From: a virus
Length of the DNA: 64,000 nt
Direction: 5' to 3' (one strand)
Virus record (IMG/VR): IMGVR_UViG_3300036945_000814
Span: 1 to 64,000 of that record
Below, piece after piece: positions 39,605 to 49,600 of this stretch; the stretch's first letter is position 1, and each line of letters starts with the position of its first letter. Under the pieces are notes generated by a model. The model did not search any database and was not told where the DNA came from. It worked only from the letters and a program-made list of their open reading frames with translations. Both the position numbers and the translations under genes were made by a program.

Positions 39605-42600
39605 ATGAGCCTGATCCTCGACCTCAAGAAAAGCGCCGCCATCCTGAACGCAGGCGGCGAGGGGCAAGAGAAGCGGTGGACGCGCTATCCGGGCGCCGCC
39701 AGCATGTTCAACGCCCGCGACGCCGAGCACCGCGAGACGCAGCGGCTCATGACGCAGATGCCCACGCCGAAGCTCGCCATCAGCGACGGCAACTTCACGA
39801 GCCCCGACGACGTGGTGAAGGGCCTCGGCTTTGGCGCCACCGACGAGACGTTGTGGGCGCACCGCGTGGCCCGCATGGTCGCCCGCGCGCCGAGCGAAAT
39901 GGCGCTGCGCAAGGCTGTCGTCGGCGACCTCCGCGGCGAGGCCCTTGAGCCCCCGCTGCGCGCCGAGCTTGGCCGCCGCATCCTCTCGCTGTACCGGCAG
40001 AGCGCCGGCGGCAAGCCGCTTGAGAAGGGCTTTCCGCCGAAGAAGGGCGCTCCGCCCGCCGGCGGCCGCCCGCCCATGATGGGCGCCCCCGACGAAGACG
40101 AGGGCAACAGCGCCGGCGGCGACGGCGCCGCCGGTCCCGCCCCGATGCCGAAGCCCGCGATGAAGCCGGGCGGCCCGATGGGCAAGCCCGCCTCTCTCGG
40201 CGGCAAGCCCGGCGAGGCCCCCGGCGGCGTCGGCCGCAACCCCGCCGTCGACGCCGCGGAGCTGACCGAGCTGCCCGACGACAAGAGCCTGTTGCAGAAC
40301 AAGATCCATGCGCTGCACGAAGACCTCAAGAGCTGCCAAGGCCCGATCACCGGCAACGCCGCGCTGATCCACATGCACAACGACATCAAGGCGCAGATGC
40401 GCGCCGCCTACCGCGATCCGAACCCCGAGATCGTGAGCGACATCGATCACAAGATCCATCACTTCAAGAAGATGCTCGAAGGCCCGCCCCCGCCCGAGGT
40501 CGACCCCAACGACCCCAACGCGCAGGGCGACCCCGGCGCCGGTGGCTACGGCGACCGTGGCGGCCCGCCCAAGCCCGGAGCGATGGCCGGATCCCCGCCC
40601 TCCGGCCGGCAGCCCGGCAAGCGCCCTCCGCCGCCGCCCATGATGGGCAAGAGCGAGCGCGCCAAGGGCGCCCGAAAAGGAGGGCCACCCCGCCCTTTTG
40701 ACCTTGGCCGCCGCGCGATTGCCGCGGCGGCCTTCGACGACTTCTGCAAGGGCGCCGGACACAAGTACCTGCGGCGCCTGCCGACGGGGAAGGCGAAGCC
40801 GCGCTATCGCTACATCTACAACGCCGCCAAGGCCGTCGACACCAAGGCGCGCCCGAGCGTCGGCGAGAAGATCAAGGTCGATCACAACGGACAGGCCGGT
40901 CACTACGAGGTGAAGCGCGTCATGCGCTCCGGGCAGGTCGAGATCCATCACGACGAGACGGGTCACCGCATGGTGATCCACCGATCCAAGCTGCACGACC
41001 TCGTGCGCGACGTCCACGCACCCGCCAAGCTCGACCGCCAGCTCGAAAACCAACGCCTCGACGAAGCGCACCGCAAGGTCGACATGCTTCCCCGATCCAA
41101 GCAGGGCGTGCTCGACAGTATCAAGGCCGCGAGCGGCATCGACGACCACGACCTCGCACAAGCCGACGCGGCCTACGCCGCGTGGAAGGGCCGCGGCCGC
41201 AAAGGCCCGAAGCCGACGCGCGCTGGCAAGGGCGGCGAGCTTGACTCGTTCTCCGGCGACCTCAAGCGCGGCAAGCACTACTCGTCGCTGCTCGAAGCGT
41301 TCGAGGTCGCCACCAAGGGCGCAAAGACGTGGCGCGACATCGCGCCCGTGATCCAACAGCTCCGCGAGGTGCCGGGATTCGAGAACGCGCACCTTCCCGA
41401 AGACGCCTTGCTGCGGCACGCGATGCAGGACCGGGAGCGCGAAGACGCCCCCGACACGCGCCGCGTGGACCCCGAGACGTATGGATCGACGCTGTCGAAC
41501 ACCGTCGATGACGGCGGCTTTGACTGGACGAGCGGCGAGCAGCACCCGGCCCTGTCCACGCCCTCGCAGCTCAAGGCGGCGAAGAAGCGCGCCGCAGCAG
41601 CGAAGAAGGCCGGCAAGGCCGCCGAGCCCGTCGCCCCGCCGCGCGAGGCCCCCGCCGTCGCCGACGACGAGCCCTACACGCCGTCGGACCCCGACGCCCC
41701 CGGCGCGGACAGTGGCGAGCCCGAGCCCGCCGGCGATGTTTCTTTCGACTTCGGCGCCAGCGCGCCCGACGAGCCCGATGAGTGGGGAACCGATATGTGG
41801 CGATCCGACGTGAACCTTGTCCTCGATCTGCGCAAGGCCGCGGACATTTTCGACGGCGTCTCCAAAGAGGAAGCGCGTGGCCTCGCCCGTGCGCTCAACG
41901 TCGACATGGGGAAGATCGATCTCGCACAGTGGAAGCGGGGCATCGCGCATGAGCGCGAGCACTCCGACCTCACCCGCGACCCCGTCAAGATCGCGCGCAT
42001 CGCTCTCGCCCACCTCAAAGAAGATCCATCGTACTACGTCAAGCTCGGCAAGATGGAGAAGGCCGACGGCGGCACCGTGACGATGAAGGCCCCCAAGGCG
42101 CCCGCGCCGCCAGCGCCAAAGGCCCCCGCTCCCGCCCCCAAGGCCCCGAGCGCGTCTCCCGCTCCCGCCGCCGCCCCCAAGCCCCCGAGCGCCCCCGCGC
42201 CGTCCGCAGGGGCATCCACGGCCGTCGGCCGGGCACCGAAGCCCCCGAGCGCCAGCGCGCCCCCGCCGCCGTCGGCGAAGCCGACGGCGCCCCCGCCGTC
42301 GAGCGCAGCAGCTCCGACCAAGGCCGGCCCGGCCCCGAGCGAGCCCGCGCACGCCAAGTTCCAAGAGCTGCAAGCCAAGCACGCCGAGGCCCTGTCGTCG
42401 CTCCAAAGCGCGCACGCCGCCATGACCGCGCACGCCGAGAAGCACGGCATCGCCATGCCCTCGTCGAGCGCGCCGCCGACGACGTCGAACGCACCGACGG
42501 CGATCTCGGGCAGCGGCCCGCGCGTCGACCACAGCGTCGCCCGCGGTCCAAGCTCGGCAGCGCCCGCCGCCCCGGCGGCGCACGATGACGACGTGTTCGC

Positions 42601-45600
42601 CCCCATCGGTTCCGGCGGAGGTGCCACCGGCGTCGCCCGCAAGACGCCCGCCCCCGGCAAGCCTGCCGCTGGCAGCGACGGCAGCGAGTTCAAGCACCTT
42701 TCCGGCCCCGTCTCCGGCGAGACGCCCGAGGAGTCGGTGCCCAAGGCCGACGGCATCCTCGCCCACGGCGTCGTCGGTCACACGTCGAGCGGCAAGCAGG
42801 TGTCGCTCGGCATGAACACCGACAAGCTCACGCCGCAGGAGGCGCACGAGGCGTCGTTGCTGCACCGTGACGCGCAGGAGCACTTGCTCAACGCGGCACG
42901 GCACACGGGCAACGCCGAGTACAAGACCGCCGCGCGTGCGCACCTCGACGCCGAGTTTTCGCACGCATCGAGCAGCGTGAGCGCGACCGCTCAAGCCACC
43001 GATCCGACTGAGCAGAAGCCGTGGGCCGGTCCCGGCGGAGGCGGGCCGGGCGCGCGCACCGCGGACGAGCACAAGCAGCAGGCGGCGGCCACGGACGCTG
43101 TCGCCGACAAGCACGAGGCGGCCGGAAACACCAAGCTGGCGACGGTGTACCGCACCGCCGCTGACGCATCACGCAAGGCAGCGGCCTCGGCCCCGGCGAA
43201 GCCCGGCGCGGCGCCTGCGGCGCACGATGACGACGTGTTCGCACCGATGGGATCGGCCACGAAGTCTCTGTCGGCGGTGTGGGATCGGTTGTCCGCGTGG
43301 CACCCGTCGCCCATGTGGGCGGGCGAGGACATCGGCATGAGCTTCGGCCACCTTCTGAGCAAGGCGATGGGCGTCGAGCAGGCCGGGCACAAGTACATCA
43401 AGCGCACAGCCAAGGCCGGCGGCGGGTACGACTACGTCTACGCCGACGAGCCCCACAGCAAGGAAACGCTCAAGGGTGCGCCCATCGGGTCGACCTTGAC
43501 GGCGCTGCACAATGGATCGTCGGCGACGTACACGAAGAAGGGCAAGGACGACTGGCACGGCGCCACCGGCGGCCCGATCTCGTCGGGATGGTTCGTGGGC
43601 AAGCCCGGAATGCTCACGCACGGCCCCGCACACCCCGAGCCCGTCCACGCGCCGGCGCCGGCGCCCGTCGCAGCTCCGCCGGCACCGAAGCCCACGGCCT
43701 CGAAGCCTGCCGGCAAGCCCGTGCAGGGCAGCCTGTTTGACATGCTGACGGCGCCCGCCCCGGCGGCCGAGCGCCCCAACAACTTCGAGACGATGCCCGA
43801 CAAGCCGGCGGCGTCACCGATGGCGGAGGCCGTGAAGGAAGCCGAGAAGCAGCCGGCGACGTTCGAGGTGCAGGCCGCTGCGGCCATCGACGACGCGAAC
43901 GCCGCCGACGACCGCGGCGACGAGGCCGCCCACCGCGAAGCAAGCAAGCGCCTCGCCGAGATCCGATCTGCGGCCGCCGAGGCCGAAAAGCCCGCAGCGC
44001 CCGAGCGCGACCGCCCCAACAACTTCGTCACCATGCCGGATCCCGAGCCCGGCGAGGCCAAGCCGAAGGCGCCGTCGGCCGCCGAGAAGACGAAGCGCGA
44101 GAAGTTCGAGGAAGCCAAGGCCAAGGCCGGCGCAGCCTCACCGATGGCCGAAGCGACGAAGGAAGCCACCAAGCAGCCCGCCGACGTGAGCGGCGCGTGG
44201 AAGCTCACCTACGACGCGGAGGCGGAAGACGCGGAAGAGGCCAAGATCAGCGAGCGCCACGCGAAGTTTCTGGAGGACAAGAAGAAGGCCCTCGCCGTCG
44301 CCGAACGCGCTCAAAAGAGCGCGCAGCACAGCATCGACTACGACAAAGAGCACTTCAAGATGAAGCGCGACGGCGTGCCGTGGGCCGCGAAGCCGACGCA
44401 GCTCAAGTCGCTGCAACTGCGCACCGCAGAGCTGGCGCACGCCAAGATGGATCTTGAGTACTCCACGCAGCGTTTTGCAGGCGCCGCCAAAGAGCGAGCG
44501 GAGCAGCGCGCCACCCGCAAGGCCGCCGCGGAGCGCCATGTGCGTGAAGCCCCGGAGCGCACGAAGGTCGCAGCCGCGGCCCGCGAGCGCATCGCCGCCG
44601 AAGAGGCACGCCAGAAGGCGGCCCGGCTCGTGATGACCGAGTCGACGAAGACCTCCCGCCAGCGCGAGCGCGAGACGGGTGAGCACATCGCCGCTTCGGC
44701 AAAGGACCGCTCAGACGAACGTCGCATGATCACGACGGGCGACCTTGGATCGATGACGTTCTCCGACGCGCACCGTCTCGTGAACAAGCGGAACGCGATG
44801 CCGGTCTACGGCGCCGACGAGTTCCAAGCCAAGGGCGCGAGCCCCGGCGCGGCCCACATGGGCCTCGCGCTGGCGAACCTCATCGCGCCGTCGCCGCCCG
44901 AGGACAGTGACGACGCCCGCCGCCGGTACCTTGAGGGCATCCGCCTCGTGCATGGCGTGCTGGACAGCGCGAACACCGTCGCCGACTACGCCGAGGCGCG
45001 CAAAGAGCTTGCGGCCATGCACAGCGGCGACAACGTCCCGAAGACGGAGATCCATTCAGCCGTCAAAAAGACGGCTGACGAAAAGGCGGCTGACGTCAGA
45101 AAATACCAAGCGGACTACCGCGCTTGGCAGTCCTCCCACAGCGGCACTCGCCCCGAGTCGCCGCAGGACTATCACGGCATCACCACCTACCCCGGAAACT
45201 ACATCCGCGAGGTGTTGACGCCCCGTGTGAAGGCGCAAGATCCAGACCTTGAGGTCGGCTACGAGTACGTCGATTCTGGCGGCGCCGGTGAGCGTCTGTC
45301 GTTCTTCACCTATTCCAAGTCGAGGAAAGAGGCGATGCGCAAGACCATCGACGCCCTCGGCAAGAGGTTCGTCGATCATGTGGTCGGCGACGGGAAGGTC
45401 TGGAACGACGCGAAGGCCAAGGCGCAGGAAGCCGAAGACATGGGCCTTGCCGGGTGGGATCACCTCGACAAGACCGACGAGGAAAAGGCACGAGCGCGGG
45501 AAGCCACCAAAGCCGAGAAGGCGAAGCTGGCGGAGAACGAGAGTGGCAGCGGCAAGGAAACCAAGCTCCGCTGGCGCCGGTCGATCTCGAAAAAGCCCGC

Positions 45601-46618
45601 CGTGATCGGCGCCAAGGTCACGATCACAGACTCGGACCCCGAGCGGTTCCGCAAGACCTTCAACTTCCGTGGCGAGCAGCCCGGCGAGGCCATCCCCGAC
45701 GCCGAGCTGAATCACCACCGCAAGTACGCCGAAATGGCGTTCCACGACCTCGCCGACGTGCTCGGCATCGAGCCCCGGCAGGTGTCGATGAACGGTCGGC
45801 TCGCGATGGCGTTTGCCGCGCGCGGCAAGGGCGGAGCGATGGCCCACTATGAGCCGGCGGAAAAGGTCATCAACGTCACCCGGTTCGCAGGTGCCGGTAC
45901 CGTCGCCCACGAGTGGGGGCACTTCATGGACAACATCGTCGCCGAGCTGCACCGAGGTGGGTCCACCAAGAGCGCCGTGTACGCATCCGCGGGTGAGGGC
46001 GAGGGGATGCCGGCGGAGCTTGCCGCGGCCTACGCGAAGTTCAACGCCGCGCTGAAAGAGCCGAACCCCAAGACGATCGAACGCTTGAAGAAGGATCACG
46101 CCGACCTCGACAAAGAGTACGAGGACACGCGGAAAATGCTGAGAGAACACCCCGCGAACACGAGGGCCGACAAGACACCCGAGCAGCGCAAGGCCGACGT
46201 GGACAGCTACAACGTGATCGTCAAGAACCTTGGGCACATTTCCACGCAGCAAAAGCTCATCCAAAACTTCCTGCGCAACCCGACGTCGGACTACATGCAC
46301 GACGCCATCGGCCGCGACGGCGGAAGGCGCGGCAAGTATTGGTCGAACCCGCAGGAGCTTTTCGCCCGCGCCTTTGAGAGTCATGTGCAGCACAAGCTCG
46401 AAAGCCAAGGCCGGCGCAACAGCTACCTCGTCGACGGCGCTGTCGGCCCCGGCAGCCCCTACCCGCAGGACGATGAGCTGTCGAAGATCCACGGCGCGAT
46501 CGGTGGCATCATCACGGCCATTCACGGCGCCAAGCTCTTCGAGAAGGCCCTCAAGGCGCTATCGTCTGTCCCGCTGACGGCGCGGCGGCGCGGCCCCAAG
46601 CTCGTGATCGCCGCTTAG
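39605..46618 (+). CDS. Giant polyvalent protein with DUF5661-like, LPD1 and zincin domains
   Basis: 2337 residues. It begins SLILDLKKSAAIL; a related start, VNLVLDLRKAADIF, recurs near residue 738, as if two ancestors fused. Domains: GHKY module at 385; DUF5661-like about 748-820 (EHSDLTRDPVKIARIALAHL); Pro/Ala linkers; second GHKY at 1261; RPNNF-type motifs at 1390 and 1470; long coils; then LPD1, FRKTFNFRGEQPGEAI, with the zincin motif HEWGH (2102-2106) and FARAFESHVQHKL. Polyvalent proteins of this kind (described by Iyer, Aravind and colleagues, 2017) are thought to enter the host with phage DNA. Position between terminase and portal fits. Confidence 0.85.
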   Translation: MSLILDLKKSAAILNAGGEGQEKRWTRYPGAASMFNARDAEHRETQRLMTQMPTPKLAISDGNFTSPDDVVKGLGFGATDETLWAHRVARMVARAPSEMALRKAVVGDLRGEALEPPLRAELGRRILSLYRQSAGGKPLEKGFPPKKGAPPAGGRPPMMGAPDEDEGNSAGGDGAAGPAPMPKPAMKPGGPMGKPASLGGKPGEAPGGVGRNPAVDAAELTELPDDKSLLQNKIHALHEDLKSCQGPITGNAALIHMHNDIKAQMRAAYRDPNPEIVSDIDHKIHHFKKMLEGPPPPEVDPNDPNAQGDPGAGGYGDRGGPPKPGAMAGSPPSGRQPGKRPPPPPMMGKSERAKGARKGGPPRPFDLGRRAIAAAAFDDFCKGAGHKYLRRLPTGKAKPRYRYIYNAAKAVDTKARPSVGEKIKVDHNGQAGHYEVKRVMRSGQVEIHHDETGHRMVIHRSKLHDLVRDVHAPAKLDRQLENQRLDEAHRKVDMLPRSKQGVLDSIKAASGIDDHDLAQADAAYAAWKGRGRKGPKPTRAGKGGELDSFSGDLKRGKHYSSLLEAFEVATKGAKTWRDIAPVIQQLREVPGFENAHLPEDALLRHAMQDREREDAPDTRRVDPETYGSTLSNTVDDGGFDWTSGEQHPALSTPSQLKAAKKRAAAAKKAGKAAEPVAPPREAPAVADDEPYTPSDPDAPGADSGEPEPAGDVSFDFGASAPDEPDEWGTDMWRSDVNLVLDLRKAADIFDGVSKEEARGLARALNVDMGKIDLAQWKRGIAHEREHSDLTRDPVKIARIALAHLKEDPSYYVKLGKMEKADGGTVTMKAPKAPAPPAPKAPAPAPKAPSASPAPAAAPKPPSAPAPSAGASTAVGRAPKPPSASAPPPPSAKPTAPPPSSAAAPTKAGPAPSEPAHAKFQELQAKHAEALSSLQSAHAAMTAHAEKHGIAMPSSSAPPTTSNAPTAISGSGPRVDHSVARGPSSAAPAAPAAHDDDVFAPIGSGGGATGVARKTPAPGKPAAGSDGSEFKHLSGPVSGETPEESVPKADGILAHGVVGHTSSGKQVSLGMNTDKLTPQEAHEASLLHRDAQEHLLNAARHTGNAEYKTAARAHLDAEFSHASSSVSATAQATDPTEQKPWAGPGGGGPGARTADEHKQQAAATDAVADKHEAAGNTKLATVYRTAADASRKAAASAPAKPGAAPAAHDDDVFAPMGSATKSLSAVWDRLSAWHPSPMWAGEDIGMSFGHLLSKAMGVEQAGHKYIKRTAKAGGGYDYVYADEPHSKETLKGAPIGSTLTALHNGSSATYTKKGKDDWHGATGGPISSGWFVGKPGMLTHGPAHPEPVHAPAPAPVAAPPAPKPTASKPAGKPVQGSLFDMLTAPAPAAERPNNFETMPDKPAASPMAEAVKEAEKQPATFEVQAAAAIDDANAADDRGDEAAHREASKRLAEIRSAAAEAEKPAAPERDRPNNFVTMPDPEPGEAKPKAPSAAEKTKREKFEEAKAKAGAASPMAEATKEATKQPADVSGAWKLTYDAEAEDAEEAKISERHAKFLEDKKKALAVAERAQKSAQHSIDYDKEHFKMKRDGVPWAAKPTQLKSLQLRTAELAHAKMDLEYSTQRFAGAAKERAEQRATRKAAAERHVREAPERTKVAAAARERIAAEEARQKAARLVMTESTKTSRQRERETGEHIAASAKDRSDERRMITTGDLGSMTFSDAHRLVNKRNAMPVYGADEFQAKGASPGAAHMGLALANLIAPSPPEDSDDARRRYLEGIRLVHGVLDSANTVADYAEARKELAAMHSGDNVPKTEIHSAVKKTADEKAADVRKYQADYRAWQSSHSGTRPESPQDYHGITTYPGNYIREVLTPRVKAQDPDLEVGYEYVDSGGAGERLSFFTYSKSRKEAMRKTIDALGKRFVDHVVGDGKVWNDAKAKAQEAEDMGLAGWDHLDKTDEEKARAREATKAEKAKLAENESGSGKETKLRWRRSISKKPAVIGAKVTITDSDPERFRKTFNFRGEQPGEAIPDAELNHHRKYAEMAFHDLADVLGIEPRQVSMNGRLAMAFAARGKGGAMAHYEPAEKVINVTRFAGAGTVAHEWGHFMDNIVAELHRGGSTKSAVYASAGEGEGMPAELAAAYAKFNAALKEPNPKTIERLKKDHADLDKEYEDTRKMLREHPANTRADKTPEQRKADVDSYNVIVKNLGHISTQQKLIQNFLRNPTSDYMHDAIGRDGGRRGKYWSNPQELFARAFESHVQHKLESQGRRNSYLVDGAVGPGSPYPQDDELSKIHGAIGGIITAIHGAKLFEKALKALSSVPLTARRRGPKLVIAA

Positions 46619-46629
46619 GCGTCTCACGG

Positions 46630-46657
46630 TTGACACTACGAATGGAGCGCCTACAAT
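46630..46657 (+). promoter_or_regulatory. Class A sigma-70-like promoter, copy 5 (near-leaderless)
   Basis: TTGACA at 46630-46635, a 16-base spacer, TACAAT at 46652-46657, the closest to consensus in the window. The predicted +1 at 46664 is one base before the ATG at 46665. It separates the two giant genes. Confidence 0.8.
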
Positions 46658-46664
46658 GGTTCGC

Positions 46665-49600
46665 ATGACCACACACGACACCATCGAAGACGCTTCCTTC
46701 GGTTTGCTGCTCAAGGCCGACATCGACGACGCCCTCGACGATCTCGAAAAGGCTTTCGGGTCGGAGCGGGCCGGCCACAAGTACAGCTCCCGCCGACGCA
46801 ACGCGAAAGGCGAGTGGGAGTACGAGTACGCCACCGACAAGACGAAGGCGCACGCGCAAATGGCGTTCACCTTCGCCGCGGCGCACGGCACCCCCGAGCA
46901 GCAGGATCGCGCCCTCGACGTGCTCAAGCGCGTCGAGCCGGACAGGTGGCCCGACCACGTCCACGCGGCCAACGTCGCGCACGAGGCCGCGGTCATCCAC
47001 GCGGCGAACGTCGCCCACGAAGCGGCCGCCCGACCCCTGCCACCATCGCCAGCGCACGAGCACAGCCCCCCGGCCGCCGCCGCGCCCCCTGCCGTCGTGA
47101 GGTTCACGCAGGGCGAGCCCAAGCCCGCCGTCGCCGCGGCCCGTGCGCTGGATGCCTCCCGTGCGAGCCTGATCCGCGCTGGCATCGGCCTGCGCGCCAA
47201 CGCAGAAGAGAAGACCCCTATCGAGGCCGTGGCCGGCCGCGCGGCCGCGCTTCGCAGCTCCGCCTCGTCGCTTTTCAATGAGTCGATCCGCATGGGCATC
47301 GTGAACGACGACCCGCGCACCGCGCGGAAGTTCACGGCCGAGGAACATCGGGCGCTGGCCGCCGCGCACACCGCCCTCTTCGACGAGTTCCGCGAGCTGT
47401 ACGCGCGCTCGATGACGATGCGCATTCGCCCGCCCTCCGGCATGACCGCCGCCGACGCCGATGCGCTCCGCTCCCAGCTCGAACGCGACTTCAAGGGGCA
47501 CGCCAAGCTCGCTCAAGCCCACAACGACGCCGCCAACGCGGCGTCGGGCAAGCCCGCACCCGCGGCCGCTGTGCCGCTCGTGGTCGCGCCTGTGGCGACT
47601 TCGGTCGCTCCGGCGCTGGACGCCGGCCCGGTGCAGCTCATGGACGCCGCCGCCCGCCTCATCGCCGAGCGTGCGAGCGGCGCGCCGCCGGCGTTCAAGG
47701 CCGTCGACAACAACCGCGTCACCATCGGTGGCGTCAAGATGATCGTGCAGGGTGGCTTCCTCGGCGACGCTCCCGCGCACCGCGCGTGGGCGGAGACGGC
47801 CGGCACGTTCTCGGCCGACGCGCAGCACTTCGACGGCGGCCGGGCCTACCGCGTCGCCACCGAGGCGGAGCGTGTGGCCGCCGTGGCGATGATCCCGCGT
47901 CTCCGCGGCTCCGTGAACGTCAACGCGCCCGCACCGGCCCCTGCCCCGGCGCCCGTCGTCGCCGAGCCCGTGCGCCCCGTCGACGACTTCACCGGCGCGT
48001 TCAGGGCGCTGAGTGACGGCAGCGGCGCCGAAGAGATCGTGACGCTCCCGTCGGGATCCAAGATCGGGCTGTCCTACGTCAGCGGACAGGCCAAGGCGCG
48101 CCCCGTCGGAGGCGGCATCGGCCGCAAATGGGATGCGACCGCGACGAAGCGCGCCCTCGCCGCCTTCGAGGCCAAGGTCGCCGCCCTCGGCCCCGCGTGG
48201 CACGCCGCCCACAACGCCATGTACGGCGTCGCCGCCGCCCCGACGCCGCTCGTGGTGGCGCCCGTGGAGACGGCCGCGCCGAAGCGCAAGCGCGCCAACA
48301 ACTTCGAGACGATGCCCGACGGCGACAGGCCCAACAACTTCGACACGATGCCCGAGGAGATCAAAGACCCGTCGCCGCGCGCCACAAAGATCCGAGAAAA
48401 CCGCGAAGCTCGCGAAGCCGAAGCCGCGTTGGAAGCCGGAGCCGAGCGACTGACGGGCGAAGAACGCCACGCCGCCCTGACCCGCATGGGCCAACACTTG
48501 CACGAGGTGCAGGACTTCCGGGCCGGCAAAGACGACACGGGCATGAGCGGCGCCGACATGCTGACGTGGCGCCGATCGACCACCGCACCCCGCAAGGCCA
48601 GCGTCCTCCGCAAGTACCGCCGCCAGCTCGTCGAGAGTTTCGGCGACCTCTACTTCAAGGCCGGGCTGCACGAGAAGGAGCCGATCCCCAAGGGGCACGT
48701 TCCTGCCGTCGGCGAATGGACCGAGCGCGGCGGGCTCGTCATCAAGGCCGACGGCTACCTCGGGACGAAGTTCAACGCATGGAAGAACCTGCTCAAAGAG
48801 CACGGCTTTCGCTGGAATGGATCACGCGGCGACGAAAGCGCCGACGGGATGCACGCAGAGAAGGCGGCGCTGCTCGACATCCCCGGCTTCATCGAGGCGG
48901 CGAACAAGATCGGGATCCATGTCGAGATCCCCGAGAAGCCCGAGGTCGCCCTCGATGCGCCAGCGGCGGCCAACGAGCCCGAGGCGCCCCTGCCCACGCC
49001 CGAGCGGCCGTCGGCGGATCGCCCGACGACCACCGAGGACACGCAGCGGGTCATCAACGCCATTCGCGCCAAGCAGGGCCAGCGCGGCACCGTCGCCGTC
49101 ACCGTGAAGCCCGACGGCAAGTTTGCTTTCTACGCCGTCGACTACCGCAAGACCGAGGTGCCCGGCTCGTTCAACCACATCATGTCGAACAAGAACGGGC
49201 AGATCACCGGGCTCATGGAGGTCGACTCCAAGGACGCTTTCTCGCGCACCACCTACGACGCCGCCCTCGTGACCGAGGCGCTTGGCAAGCTCCGCGACGC
49301 CAACCCGACCTTCCATTTCTACATCGACCCGAAGGCCGCCGCCGCCATCGACAAGGCCGGCGCCGACAAGGCCGCAGCCGAGAAGCCGATCCCAGAAGTC
49401 GAGGCCCTGCTTGCCGACGGCTTCGCGCTCAAGCCCTACCAGAACGCGATGGTGCGGTTCCTCGACAGCAACGACGGCAACGCCATCGTCGGCGACGAAA
49501 TGGGCCTTGGCAAGACGCTGCAATCGCTCGCGTGGGTGGCGAAGAACAACAAGAAGGCCATCGTCGTCGTCCCCAAGGTCGTGCGCCGCACTTGGATCGA

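Noticed and set aside
39506-43114. 1202-residue open frame on the - strand
   Set aside because: It is the mirror of the giant + strand gene in GC-rich DNA. The product is Arg/Gly/Leu-rich with no motif, and + strand LPD1, DUF5661 and GHKY features show which strand is coding.
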